64,000 nucleotides of DNA, from positions 1,491,501 through 1,555,500 of the forward strand of contig NZ_CP150304.1 in assembly GCF_037992945.1 (NCBI RefSeq). The letters are read 5' to 3'. This DNA is from Peribacillus sp. FSL E2-0218. Its GTDB lineage: Bacteria; Bacillota; Bacilli; Bacillales; DSM-1321. Below the pieces are notes generated by a model. It made no database searches, was not told the DNA's origin, and saw nothing but the letters and a program-made list of their open reading frames with translations. The position numbers and the translations under genes are program-made. The stretch's first letter is position 1; each line of letters starts with the position of its first letter. Positions 7,390 through 16,021 of the stretch are shown one piece after another.

Positions 7390-9153
7390 TTACAATACAG
7401 AAATTCCTGAATCGGGCATGGCGAAGACCTTTGAGCCATTACCGCCCGGATCGAAATAAGTGAGCATGATCGAAGGCTTCTCGATGATGGTTCCCTCAGT
7501 TAAATAGATACCCAAATCAAAAGGGAGGGCCTCAAGCAATGTATGTTTGTGGATTTCCTTTTCATTAAGCCCCAAGGCTGAATATTTGTCCCCAAGCAGC
7601 TCAGGTTCGGATAAGATGGCATCATAAATCTCTTTCCGCCCTTGTTTGTCCAGTGATGGTTCCCACCATGGTTTACGCGGCTTGAATTTTTGATTATTGA
7701 AATAATCCAACTTCATGAGACCTGTAATAGTTTCCAGCTGACTCGGCTCACGGAATGCCAGAAACTGCAGCAGCCGTTTGAATAAGTCCTCCAATTGATG
7801 TCCGATACGGGACCACCCTTGTTGATCCCAAAATGTTCCGAAGGCCTGAAAAAAGTCAAAGGGTGATTGAAAGACCGTGTTGACCAGGTATTCAGTCGCA
7901 TGATCCATCCTATGATCATTCCAGTACTTTTCAAGAACATCCTCCACTTGCTTGATCCGCACGATATCATCAAAGGACAAAACATTATTCCCGAGAATTT
8001 CATAGGGTGCATGTTCACTGTAAATATACCGATGTTCATCGGCACGTATCCTCAACCCAGTCCCGCGGAGCATTTTCAAAAAGCCAAGTTGCATCTCTTC
8101 TGGTCTGAGTGCGAAAACATCATTGAAGGTCTTTTTGAAGGTTAGATAATCTTCTTCAGGTAAACCGGCAATCAAATCTAAGTGCTGATCTATTTTCTTG
8201 CCTTCTTTCACCATCGTAACGGTCCTGGTCAGTTTTTCGAAGTTTTGTCTTCGCATGACGAGATCATTCGTATGGTCGTTTGTTGATTGTACACCGATTT
8301 CAAAGCGGAACAGCCCTGCGGGAGCCTTGTCGTTCAAAAACTGGATAACCTCCGGACGCATGATGTCTGCAGTGATTTCAAACTGGAACACCACTCCCGG
8401 CTGATGTTCATCAATCAAGAATTGGAACATATCCATCGCATAGCTTCGGCTGATATTAAAGGTCCGATCAACGAATTTAATGGTCTTTGCCCCATTATTC
8501 ATCAAGTACCTGATATCTTCCTTAATCTTTTCACGGTCAAAATACCTGACACCCACTTCGATGGAGGAAAGGCAAAATTGGCAGCTGAACGGACAGCCGC
8601 GGCTGGTTTCGATATAGGTGACCCGCTTGGATAGATCACGGCGGTCTTCTTCCAAACGATAGGGGGTAGGAAGCGATTTGAGATCAACCTTGCCGTTCTG
8701 CGGCTGGATGATTTTTTTTCCGTCCTCCCGATAGGCGATGCCGCCAATCCTCTTATAGTCTTGTGATCCTTCTATTTCAGATAAAAGGGACTTGAAGGTG
8801 ACCTCACCTTCTCCCATTACGATAAAATCAGCTCCGGGAATTTGGTCAAGCCAATCGTTAACATCATATGTAACTTCAGGCCCCCCGAGAATGATGATTA
8901 ATTCTGGATTGATTTTTTTAAGCATGGCTATGACTTTCATCGTTTCCTCGATATTCCAGATATAACAGCTGAATCCGACGACATCAGGTTTTTTGGAATG
9001 AAGGTCACCTACAATGTTCATGATCGGGTCTTTTATCGTATATTCCGCCAGCTGCACCTCATAATCCGGCTGGGCATACGCCTTTAAATATCGTATCGAG
9101 AGCGATGTATGGATATATTTTGCGTTAAGGGTACTAATGATTATATTCATCAT
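7390..9153 (-). CDS. B12-binding-domain radical SAM protein (DUF4080 type)
   Basis: 587-residue iron-sulfur enzyme. The N-terminal 130 residues form a B12-binding-like Rossmann domain (VGFSCYIWNIEET, ILGGPEVTYD, GEGEVTF), but without the DxHxxG cobalamin ligand motif. The radical SAM core has the 4Fe-4S cysteines in ETSRGCPFSCQFCLSS near residue 190. The C-terminal DUF4080-like region is of unknown function. Substrate unknown; relatives are often methyltransferase-like but this cannot be asserted. ATG 9153 is preferred: the upstream ATG at 9177 abuts the AAAGGAGA ribosome site and lacks one of its own. Confidence 0.82.
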   Translation of the reverse strand: MMNIIISTLNAKYIHTSLSIRYLKAYAQPDYEVQLAEYTIKDPIMNIVGDLHSKKPDVVGFSCYIWNIEETMKVIAMLKKINPELIIILGGPEVTYDVNDWLDQIPGADFIVMGEGEVTFKSLLSEIEGSQDYKRIGGIAYREDGKKIIQPQNGKVDLKSLPTPYRLEEDRRDLSKRVTYIETSRGCPFSCQFCLSSIEVGVRYFDREKIKEDIRYLMNNGAKTIKFVDRTFNISRSYAMDMFQFLIDEHQPGVVFQFEITADIMRPEVIQFLNDKAPAGLFRFEIGVQSTNDHTNDLVMRRQNFEKLTRTVTMVKEGKKIDQHLDLIAGLPEEDYLTFKKTFNDVFALRPEEMQLGFLKMLRGTGLRIRADEHRYIYSEHAPYEILGNNVLSFDDIVRIKQVEDVLEKYWNDHRMDHATEYLVNTVFQSPFDFFQAFGTFWDQQGWSRIGHQLEDLFKRLLQFLAFREPSQLETITGLMKLDYFNNQKFKPRKPWWEPSLDKQGRKEIYDAILSEPELLGDKYSALGLNEKEIHKHTLLEALPFDLGIYLTEGTIIEKPSIMLTYFDPGGNGSKVFAMPDSGISVL

Positions 9154-9317
9154 GAAGAAACGCCTGTCTCCTTTCATGTTCTAATTAAGACAGTAAATAC
9201 TAACGAGTAATTCTACCATAGCCTACACCATTTGAAAAACGGATAACCAGAATTATTATTTTATAAACCATCAGTGAAAAGGGACTCCGCAACCTGAACG
9301 TTGGAAGCCCGCTTCAT

Positions 9318-9462
9318 TATTATCGAGATTACTGAAACGAAAGGTGTCAGACTCCCACTTGGGAATGTCGTACATAGGGGGGATCTCCCAAGCGCTAGGG
9401 AGAAAGCGCCCGGAACGTCCGCTAAAAAGCTTGTGCCGGATTGTGTGCAATGAAAAGGGGAG
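9318..9462 (+). repeat. Degenerate intergenic repeat, copy A
   Basis: Related to copies at 33497-33624 and 44204-44345. The recognisable core is TGAAACGAAAGGTG...AGACTCCC...GGGAATGTCGT, and the copy ends with GTGCAATGAAA, the same order as in the better-preserved copy B (read on its minus strand). It fills most of the 373-base gap between the radical SAM gene and the acyltransferase gene and carries no gene. Confidence 0.55.
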
Positions 9463-9471
9463 TATCAAAAG

Positions 9472-9511
9472 AATGCAGGTGAACTTCATTATCCTCGAGT
9501 TCACCTGCATT
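9472..9511 (-). terminator. Hairpin/terminator downstream of ykrP-like gene
   Basis: A 14-base perfect stem (AATGCAGGTGAACT / AGTTCACCTGCATT) with a 12-base loop, 15 bases after the acyltransferase stop. The T-tract on the minus strand is modest (TCTTTTG), so termination efficiency is uncertain. Confidence 0.7.
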
Positions 9512-9526
9512 CATAACAGCTTTCTT

Positions 9527-10552
9527 TTAAAAAGCTTGTTTTATATATTCTTTCGTTCTCGTCATGAACCGTTTTGTTTTGGTGGCCTTCAGTTCTATGA
9601 TTGGCTGGGCCATGGTTGCGATCATCTCGCTTGATAACAGGACCGTGATCAAGAATGATAGGCAGGCAAGCATGATGAAGCTTTCCGTATTACTGAAATA
9701 GTCATGTATCGTACTCTCACGGAAGAATCGAATGAAGAATCCATGCAGCAGATAAACATATAAAGTTTGCTTACCCCAATTGGTAAAGAAATACTGTCCC
9801 CGCGGGATGAAGGATAAGAAGCTGAACACGGAAATGAGGCTTAACCCGTAAAACCCAAGGCGTTTGAACATCGACACGATCGTTGCATCTTCCAGCTCGG
9901 CATATGGCTTGGAACCGAGCAGCCATTTATAATTGATATCGGTATTTAAATAAAAGCCGATGAATATCACTAACATGACACCAAGGGAAGCGAAACGAAC
10001 TTTTGGTGTAAATAATTTCTTTAGATGGTCCTTACTTAAATGATAGCCGATTAAGAACATCGGGAAAAAAACGAAAGTCCTTGAGAGACTAAGGTAATTG
10101 GAGATATTGTCCATATAACCAATCAATAAGGCGATCATAATCGATAAACCTATCCCTATTGATGGTTTTAGCTTTGAAAATCCAAGCAGCATGATGTTCC
10201 AGCAAAATAGACTAATCAAGAACCAAAGAGACCACTGCGGATCAAGCAAGTCAACAGTGAGGGCAGACCTTTGATAAAGGAAATAATAATAAACGGCATA
10301 TATTAATTGAAAGATGACGTAAGGTAAAATCAATTTTTTCGTAATTTTAGCTAAATATCCTTTTTGATAGAAGCCTTTTGCAAAGAACCCCGAAACTAGG
10401 ATAAAGGCTGGCATGTGAAAGGAATAAATGGTTTTATATAAAGCGTAAATCGTTTCATTATCATGGATATACGTATTAAGCAAATGTCCAAAAACGACAA
10501 ATGCCATAAGAATGAACTTGGCATTATCAAAGAAAAAATCGCGTTGTTTCAT
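9527..10552 (-). CDS. ykrP: Membrane acyltransferase family 3 protein (YkrP-like)
   Basis: Integral membrane protein of about 341 residues with roughly ten hydrophobic segments, of the acyltransferase-3/fucose-4-O-acetylase type that O-acetylates surface carbohydrates. It begins DNAKFILMAFVVFGHLLNTY, carrying the characteristic His of this family, followed by FHMPAFILVSGFFAKGF. ATG 10552 is chosen because AATGGAGG lies just upstream; the ATG at 10564 overlaps that site. It is divergent from a KinE-like kinase, the same arrangement as ykrP-kinE in B. subtilis, hence the symbol. Target glycan unknown. Confidence 0.8.
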   Translation of the reverse strand: MKQRDFFFDNAKFILMAFVVFGHLLNTYIHDNETIYALYKTIYSFHMPAFILVSGFFAKGFYQKGYLAKITKKLILPYVIFQLIYAVYYYFLYQRSALTVDLLDPQWSLWFLISLFCWNIMLLGFSKLKPSIGIGLSIMIALLIGYMDNISNYLSLSRTFVFFPMFLIGYHLSKDHLKKLFTPKVRFASLGVMLVIFIGFYLNTDINYKWLLGSKPYAELEDATIVSMFKRLGFYGLSLISVFSFLSFIPRGQYFFTNWGKQTLYVYLLHGFFIRFFRESTIHDYFSNTESFIMLACLSFLITVLLSSEMIATMAQPIIELKATKTKRFMTRTKEYIKQAF

Positions 10553-10767
10553 AGTTGCCTCCATTTAAGAGAATTTTAAGGTAGCTAGAAAGCATTGTTA
10601 TTTTTATACCCTAATTTTGTAGTGGGGAATCATGATTTATTAAATTAATTTTATGATTTCATTCTTAATTTAAGCTTAACGCTAAATTTTATCGGATTCA
10701 ACATACGATAATTTGACATGAAGGGAAATACTGGATTTCAAAATTGCGATTATTTTCGAAAAAATAG

Positions 10768-10796
10768 CGAGGAAATTCAAAATGGGTGTCGAATAA
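10768..10796 (+). promoter_or_regulatory. Sigma-H-type promoter for kinE
   Basis: CGAGGAAAT (10768-10776) and GTCGAATAA (10788-10796) match the sigma-H consensus RnAGGAWWW - 11 bases - RnnGAATWW with one mismatch in the -35. Transcription would start near 10803, about 35 bases before the kinE start. Confidence 0.6.
10787..10793 (+). promoter_or_regulatory. Spo0A box (TGTCGAA) overlapping the -10
   Basis: TGTCGAA is an exact match to the 0A-box consensus TGNCGAA and lies across the -10 element of the putative sigma-H promoter. A site at this position would normally repress, suggesting feedback of Spo0A~P on its own kinase. A single 7-base match can occur by chance; the location makes it credible. 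Confidence 0.5.
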
Positions 10797-10836
10797 AGGT
10801 TGGTAAGTAAGGGTTTGATAAGGGGTGTGGATGATC

Positions 10837-12999
10837 ATGAATATCGGTTTAAAAAATGAAACGGAATATAAACAGGAACTTGAAAAATTGAAAATGCAGA
10901 TTGAAGATTTTCAAAACATTTTCAACTCAATGCCGGAGCCTTATATCAGGATTGATGAAGAACTAGGGTTCACATATGTCAATGATGCCGCCTGTGCCCT
11001 GCTGGAGACCCCTGCAGGAAAGCTTTACTCCATGAAGATGACGGATTTTCTCGACGTCATCCCTTTGAATAATCAGGAAGAGTCCGCCATACGGGGAAAA
11101 CCGAGAGATAGGGAGAAGCAAATGATCCAGCTCCATACAGGGGATCTTAAACAAATTGTATTCGTACCTGTCGGTGCCGTTACCGAAGGCGAGCAAATGT
11201 ATCGCCTGGAAGATGTGAGTTTGGATGTGTCCGCATCCCGGGAAAAAAGCATGTCAAGGCAAATGTTTTTGGACATATTCGATACTGCCATAGAGAGCAT
11301 TGTCCTGTTTGACAGTTCGGGAATAATCATGGAAGTGAACCATGCCTTCATCCAGGTAATGGGGATTCCGAAAAAGGAAATCGTCGGAAAGAATATGCAG
11401 GATTTCATTTCCCCCGATTATAAGGGCTATTGGGATCAATGCATACGTAAAGTCTTTGATGTATCGAACTTCAAGGGAGAGGTAGAGATGATCATCAGGG
11501 ACGAACCTTACCATTTCACCTTTTCGATAAGTCCAATGGGAGGAAATGACTTATACATGTCAGTGCTTCGGAGACTTACAGAATCCAATCTTATCGAAAA
11601 AAGGTTGGAGACGAGCGAACGGATTTTTGCCGAATTATTTGACCAGTCGATGGATGCAATCATTTTTTGGAATGATGACGGAATCATTTTTCGAGTCAAT
11701 TACTCCGCTTGCAAAATATTCGAATCGACGAGGGAGGATTTGATTGGCAGTTATATCTGGAAATACGTTTACAGCAACAATCAGCATTTCGGGCAGATGA
11801 TGGAAACGTTTGAAAGGGACACGCAAGTGAGGGGCGAGCTGTTTTATAAAATGCCGAATGATCAAATTAAATTACTTGAATTGACGGCAAAAAAACATGA
11901 GGGTGACGGGTACAACGTCACGATTTTCCGCAATGTCAGTGAGCGCTGGCTGATTGAAAAGGAATTGAGGGATAGTGAAAAGAAATTCAGGAAAATATTT
12001 GAGGGAACATTGGACGGCTTGATCTTGTGGAATCATGAGGGATTCAAGGACATTAACGAAGCGGGTCAGGAAATATTGGAAATATCGAAGGATAGGCTGC
12101 TTTCTTTTACGGTAAAAGAATTCATCGAGAAAGTTCCAGGAAATGCCCCTGACTTGAATGCACACATCGAGAATGTATACCAGCATGAGGTTTTCTCCTC
12201 CATCATTCCGATAAAATTCGAGGATGGACGTGTTAAACATATTGAATTTTTAACGAGGAAAAATGTATATTCGAGCCTGAATTTAAGTATTTTTCGTGAT
12301 GTGAGTAAAAACCTGGAAATGCAAGAGCAAATCCGCAAGTCGGACACGTTGAACGTCGTCGGTGAACTGGCGGCCGGGATTGCCCATGAAATCAGGAATC
12401 CAATGACGGCTTTAAAAGGTTTTATCCAGTTGCTGGAGGATGGAGTGGAAGGGGATTTCTCCACATATTTTCATGTCATTACTTCCGAAATCAAGAGAAT
12501 TGAAACCATCATCACGGAATTTCTAGTTTTGGCTAAGCCGCAGGCGCTCAAAATCATTAAACAAGATGTGCATACCATTTTAAAGGAAACACTCGAATTG
12601 CTTGCAGCTCAGGCTTTATTGGACAATATTCAATTCGATACGTACTTCGAAGAAGTGGAGCTTCCCGTTTTATGTGAAGCGAACCAGCTAAAGCAGGTTT
12701 TCATTAACATCATAAAAAATGCTTTGGAGGTGATGCCGGATGGCGGATCTGTTCGGATCAAAACAAGTCGATGCTCAGGGAAATACGTTTGTATTTCCAT
12801 TACTGATCAGGGAATGGGCATTTCATCGGAAAAACTGAAAAAGTTGGGTGAACCTTTTTATACGACGAAGGATCGGGGAACCGGGCTTGGACTGATGGTC
12901 AGCTATAAAATCATTGAAGAGCATAAAGGTTATATAGATGTCGAAAGTCAAGTGGATCAAGGGACGAGCTTTCATATATATTTGCCGTTGGAGTCGTGA
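10837..12999 (+). CDS. kinE: Sporulation sensor histidine kinase, four PAS domains (KinE-like)
   Basis: Soluble kinase of about 720 residues that would feed phosphate into the Spo0F-Spo0B-Spo0A relay. Four PAS domains can be followed at roughly 10-125, 140-255, 261-375 and 382-490. The HisKA domain has AAGIAHEIRNPMTALKG with the phosphorylated His near 517; the ATPase domain shows FINIIKNALEVM, DQGMGIS and GTGLGL. No membrane segments. ATG 10837 is chosen, 9 bases after AAGGGGTG; GTG 10825 and ATG 10831 are alternatives. KinE is favoured over KinA by synteny with ykrP and spo0E. Regulated by the sigma-H/Spo0A elements just upstream. Confidence 0.85.
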   Translation: MNIGLKNETEYKQELEKLKMQIEDFQNIFNSMPEPYIRIDEELGFTYVNDAACALLETPAGKLYSMKMTDFLDVIPLNNQEESAIRGKPRDREKQMIQLHTGDLKQIVFVPVGAVTEGEQMYRLEDVSLDVSASREKSMSRQMFLDIFDTAIESIVLFDSSGIIMEVNHAFIQVMGIPKKEIVGKNMQDFISPDYKGYWDQCIRKVFDVSNFKGEVEMIIRDEPYHFTFSISPMGGNDLYMSVLRRLTESNLIEKRLETSERIFAELFDQSMDAIIFWNDDGIIFRVNYSACKIFESTREDLIGSYIWKYVYSNNQHFGQMMETFERDTQVRGELFYKMPNDQIKLLELTAKKHEGDGYNVTIFRNVSERWLIEKELRDSEKKFRKIFEGTLDGLILWNHEGFKDINEAGQEILEISKDRLLSFTVKEFIEKVPGNAPDLNAHIENVYQHEVFSSIIPIKFEDGRVKHIEFLTRKNVYSSLNLSIFRDVSKNLEMQEQIRKSDTLNVVGELAAGIAHEIRNPMTALKGFIQLLEDGVEGDFSTYFHVITSEIKRIETIITEFLVLAKPQALKIIKQDVHTILKETLELLAAQALLDNIQFDTYFEEVELPVLCEANQLKQVFINIIKNALEVMPDGGSVRIKTSRCSGKYVCISITDQGMGISSEKLKKLGEPFYTTKDRGTGLGLMVSYKIIEEHKGYIDVESQVDQGTSFHIYLPLES

Positions 13000-13048
13000 A
13001 GAAGGCTTGCTGAATCGTAAGGTATATCATGATCAAATCCAATCCTTG

Positions 13049-13085
13049 AAAAGGGGAATCGATGAATGGATTCCTTTTTTTTTTG
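13049..13085 (+). terminator. Terminator after kinE
   Basis: GGAATC (13055-13060) pairs with GATTCC (13069-13074) across an 8-base loop, flanked by AAAAGG and a run of at least ten T residues. The first and so most likely stop for kinE transcription. Confidence 0.7.
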
Positions 13086-13328
13086 CCTTTGGAGTAGTGA
13101 CTTGTACAGCTGGTCCATGTAGGGGATGAGTTTTTCCAAGGTTGATAGCGATAAGAATTCCCGTCATATTCTGTCTGCTTCTGGGACATGCTTTAGCGCA
13201 ATTTAAGAAGTTTTGTCTTTTTTTGCGAATCTATTTACATATAAGGCATATTTTGTAATACTTCTTTATTATGATGTAACTTTAAAAGGGCAGGAGTAGT
13301 GAATGTAGTTATGAATTCTAGGGGTGCA

Positions 13329-13550
13329 ATGGAAATTTGTTCTGAGATTCGCATGAAACGTTGGGAAATGATGGAGTTGGCAAAGGCGTATGGGATAGGC
13401 CATGAGTATACTCTTCGCCAAAGCGAGCAACTCGATAAGCTTATAAATGAATATTTGATCCTTCAACACCATTCATCGGTGGAAGTGAGGAATAAGCGAA
13501 AAGACATGGTCGTCATTGTACAGAAGCCATTTCATGATGACTTTGCATGA
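13329..13550 (+). CDS. spo0E: Spo0E family aspartyl-phosphate phosphatase
   Basis: About 73 residues. Spo0E-type proteins are two-helix phosphatases that dephosphorylate Spo0A~P and so delay sporulation. The family signature SQ.LD.LI..Y is clear in RQSEQLDKLINEYLILQ. The start is uncertain: ATG 13329 gives the usual N-terminus MEICSEIRMKRWEMM and has AGGGGTG close by; GTG 13299 and ATG 13311 are in frame with AGGAG further upstream. It lies next to two sporulation kinases, kinE and kinD, so the cluster encodes both phosphate donors and a remover. The Lys-rich tail may influence stability. Confidence 0.85.
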   Translation: MEICSEIRMKRWEMMELAKAYGIGHEYTLRQSEQLDKLINEYLILQHHSSVEVRNKRKDMVVIVQKPFHDDFA

Positions 13551-13799
13551 TAAATGGAACTGCATGAGTTCATAAATATAAAGATAAAGGAAATATCTAA
13601 TTATTCATGATGAGAAGCTGAACTTCAACGGCAATCGGCTATAAACGATGAACTGTATCGAAGAAATGGGGAAAGGCACCTTGAGGTGTCCTTTCATGCG
13701 TTGGAAAAGCCAAATCGGCAATTGGTTTTACATAGGTTGGATGACCAATGATATTGTCCAAGCGGAATATGGAAACGCTTGGATGAATAAAAAGTAACA
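13551..13799. other. Intergenic region, no convincing gene
   Basis: Contains an imperfect hairpin at 13669-13696 (GAAAGGCACCT / AGGTGTCCTTTC) without a T tract, and a 43-codon frame at 13666-13797 with only a weak ribosome site. In B. subtilis the small eag gene lies at this position, but I see no match to it. Confidence 0.4.
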
Positions 13800-13828
13800 G
13801 CTGACTCACTTAAGCGAGCCAGCCCATG
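13800..13828 (-). terminator. Terminator of ZIP transporter gene
   Basis: On the minus strand GCTGGCTCGC pairs with GTGAGTCAGC (two G-U pairs) around a TTAA loop (13800-13823) and is followed by TGTTACTTTTTATTC. It is placed just after the stop at 13831. Confidence 0.7.
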
Positions 13829-13830
13829 CA

Positions 13831-14562
13831 TTACAATATCTCCAATAATATGACCATGAACAAAAGGCCGATAATGAAGGAATAGGTGGAGGAGCGTTCA
13901 TTGCCATCTCCGTGACTTTCCGGAATCAATTCCTTATAGACAATGAAAAGCATGGCCCCGGCCGCAAAAGCCAAGCCGTACGGAACGAGGAACCCGATGT
14001 ACGATGTTAAGTAAAAACCTAATAGGCCCGTAATTATTTCGATGGCGCCAGTTAAGGTGGCGATGATGAACGCCGTGAATTTGCCTATTTTTTGATTAAT
14101 TAAAAAAAGGGCGACAAGCAAGCCTTCGGGGGCATTTTGCAGCCCGATGGCAAAAGCGATCAAGTTACCCGTGTCAGCAGTAGTCGAGGCGTAACTCACC
14201 CCGACGGAAAGCCCCTCAGGAATATTATGAAGTGTAATGGCAGTAATGATCAGCAAAGCCTTTTCATCGAACTGAATGCCGCTTTTCGTATGGCTGAGAT
14301 CGATATGCGGAATATTTTTTTCCATCATCGTCAATGTCATGACCCCGAGGAAAACTCCAATGACAAGCTGAATATAGCCTCCCGTCGCAAGAGACTCAGG
14401 AATCAGGCTCAATAACGAAGCGGCCATCATGATACCAGCGGTGAATGCCAGAAGGGTGTCCCTGAACCGGTGTGTGATCGAGCCTTGAATGAAAAGAATA
14501 GGTAACGCACCGAGCCCTGTGGACATAGCAGATAGGATGCTGCCTAATAAAACTCCACTCAT
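13831..14562 (-). CDS. ZIP family divalent metal transporter
   Basis: 243-residue membrane protein with about eight hydrophobic segments. The ZIP signature HNIPEGLSVGVSYA (metal-ligating His and Glu in helix 4) is followed by a second metal segment, GLQNAPEGLLVALFL. It probably imports Zn2+ or related ions across the membrane. Bacillus ZupT-like proteins are of this length. No Zur-box-like palindrome was seen upstream, so regulation is unknown. It lies between sporulation regulator genes without an obvious functional link. Confidence 0.87.
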   Translation of the reverse strand: MSGVLLGSILSAMSTGLGALPILFIQGSITHRFRDTLLAFTAGIMMAASLLSLIPESLATGGYIQLVIGVFLGVMTLTMMEKNIPHIDLSHTKSGIQFDEKALLIITAITLHNIPEGLSVGVSYASTTADTGNLIAFAIGLQNAPEGLLVALFLINQKIGKFTAFIIATLTGAIEIITGLLGFYLTSYIGFLVPYGLAFAAGAMLFIVYKELIPESHGDGNERSSTYSFIIGLLFMVILLEIL

Positions 14563-14689
14563 AAACGTCTCCTTTGTATGATACTTATTGATTCGTATTC
14601 ATAAACCATATGGTGAAACAATAATGTATTGTATTGAGCGGACGAAAAATTGGTTCCAGATAAAAGGGCATTCCGATCATCCTTTATGA

Positions 14690-15913
14690 TCATTCTGCGG
14701 GATACCATTTTTTTAAAGTGGAATCCGTCGGCAGCAGCATGCTGATGATGCCGAGCAACGGCAGGAATCCGACAAGCTTGATCATGGATTCGATCCCGAT
14801 TATATCAGCAATGGCTCCTAGTGATACGGATCCGATGGCGCCCATCCCGAAGGCCAAGCCAACAGTCAGTCCGGCCATCGTTCCCACTTTGCCAGGGACC
14901 AATTCCTGTGCATATATGACAGTGACTGAAAAGCTGCTCATGATAATGAAGCCTGCTATCAATAACAAGATGAAAGCCGCTGCTGGAGGCACGAATGGCA
15001 GAAGGGCGGTGATGGGCGTGCTGGCAGCGAAAGAAAGGAAAATCACGTTTTTGCGCCCGAATCTATCCGCGAGCGGACCGCCGAAAAACGTTCCTACAGC
15101 TCCAGCTGCCAAGAAGGCGAACAGGAATATTTGAGCGGATTTTATCGTGAATGAATGCTGTTCGATTAAGTAAAAACTATAAAAGTTGGTCATGCAGGAT
15201 ACATACCAGGAACGGGCAAAAATAATGAACAAAATTAAGATCAATGCTTTCGCGACTTTATGGGACCTTTCTTTATTGAAAACCTTGGCAGCTACCTTTT
15301 TCGGTTGAAAGGAAATGAGTCTTTGCGAATACCACTTGGCGATATAGAGCAATAAGATAACCGCCGTTAAGGCAACGAGGGCAAACCAGAGTGCGCCTTT
15401 TTGACCGAAAGGGACAAGCACGATCGCTGTGATGAGCGGGGCGAGTGCCTGCCCGCTATTCCCGCCCACCTGATAAATCGATTGTGCCAGGCCTCTCTTG
15501 GGGCCTCCTGCCATATAGGCGACCCTTGAGCCCTCCGGATGGAAAATGGCCGAACCGAAGCCCATCAGGATCACTGCACCCAGGATGATCGTGTAGTTCG
15601 GGGCAAGTGCAAGGATGATGACCCCGATTAGCGTGCTTGTCAAGCCAATGGGCAATGCATAGGGAATGGGCTTTTTATCCGTATAGAAGCCAACAGCAGG
15701 CTGCAGGAGCGATGAGACGATATTCAGGCAGAATGCAATCATCCCAAGCTGGGTATATGTCAGCGACATGGATTTTTCAAGGATGGGGAACATGGCCGGT
15801 ACTACGGCCTGAAGAGAATCATTCATCAAATGGCAAATGCCGATGATGATCATGATTTTCAACGTCATATCTTGTTTTTGAGATTTGGTTTTCATGGCAG
15901 TGAGACTTCCCAT
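14690..15913 (-). CDS. MFS transporter, fosmidomycin-resistance (Fsr) type
   Basis: 407-residue protein with twelve predicted membrane helices. Features of the Fsr branch are GICHLMNDSLQAVVPAMFP in helix 1, FHPEGSRVAY in the helix 4 region and QSIYQVGGNSGQALAP in helix 5; the mid-protein loop ADRFGRKN is a typical MFS motif. It likely exports small drugs or metabolites by proton antiport. ATG 15913 is preceded by GAAGGAA at good spacing. No adjacent regulator on the same strand. Confidence 0.85.
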   Translation of the reverse strand: MGSLTAMKTKSQKQDMTLKIMIIIGICHLMNDSLQAVVPAMFPILEKSMSLTYTQLGMIAFCLNIVSSLLQPAVGFYTDKKPIPYALPIGLTSTLIGVIILALAPNYTIILGAVILMGFGSAIFHPEGSRVAYMAGGPKRGLAQSIYQVGGNSGQALAPLITAIVLVPFGQKGALWFALVALTAVILLLYIAKWYSQRLISFQPKKVAAKVFNKERSHKVAKALILILFIIFARSWYVSCMTNFYSFYLIEQHSFTIKSAQIFLFAFLAAGAVGTFFGGPLADRFGRKNVIFLSFAASTPITALLPFVPPAAAFILLLIAGFIIMSSFSVTVIYAQELVPGKVGTMAGLTVGLAFGMGAIGSVSLGAIADIIGIESMIKLVGFLPLLGIISMLLPTDSTLKKWYPAE

Positions 15914-16021
15914 TTGTATATTTCCTTCTTCCTGATATAGAAATTTGACTATTCATATATATGTAAAAAGCAGAGGCCTTATTAACGGGTGCCGCTTATC
16001 CTGTCTTACTGGCAGGGACGA

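Noticed and set aside
13666..13797. 43-codon frame between spo0E and the ZIP gene
   Set aside because: Weak ribosome site, runs through a hairpin, no known motif; the B. subtilis eag gene of this position was not recognised in it.
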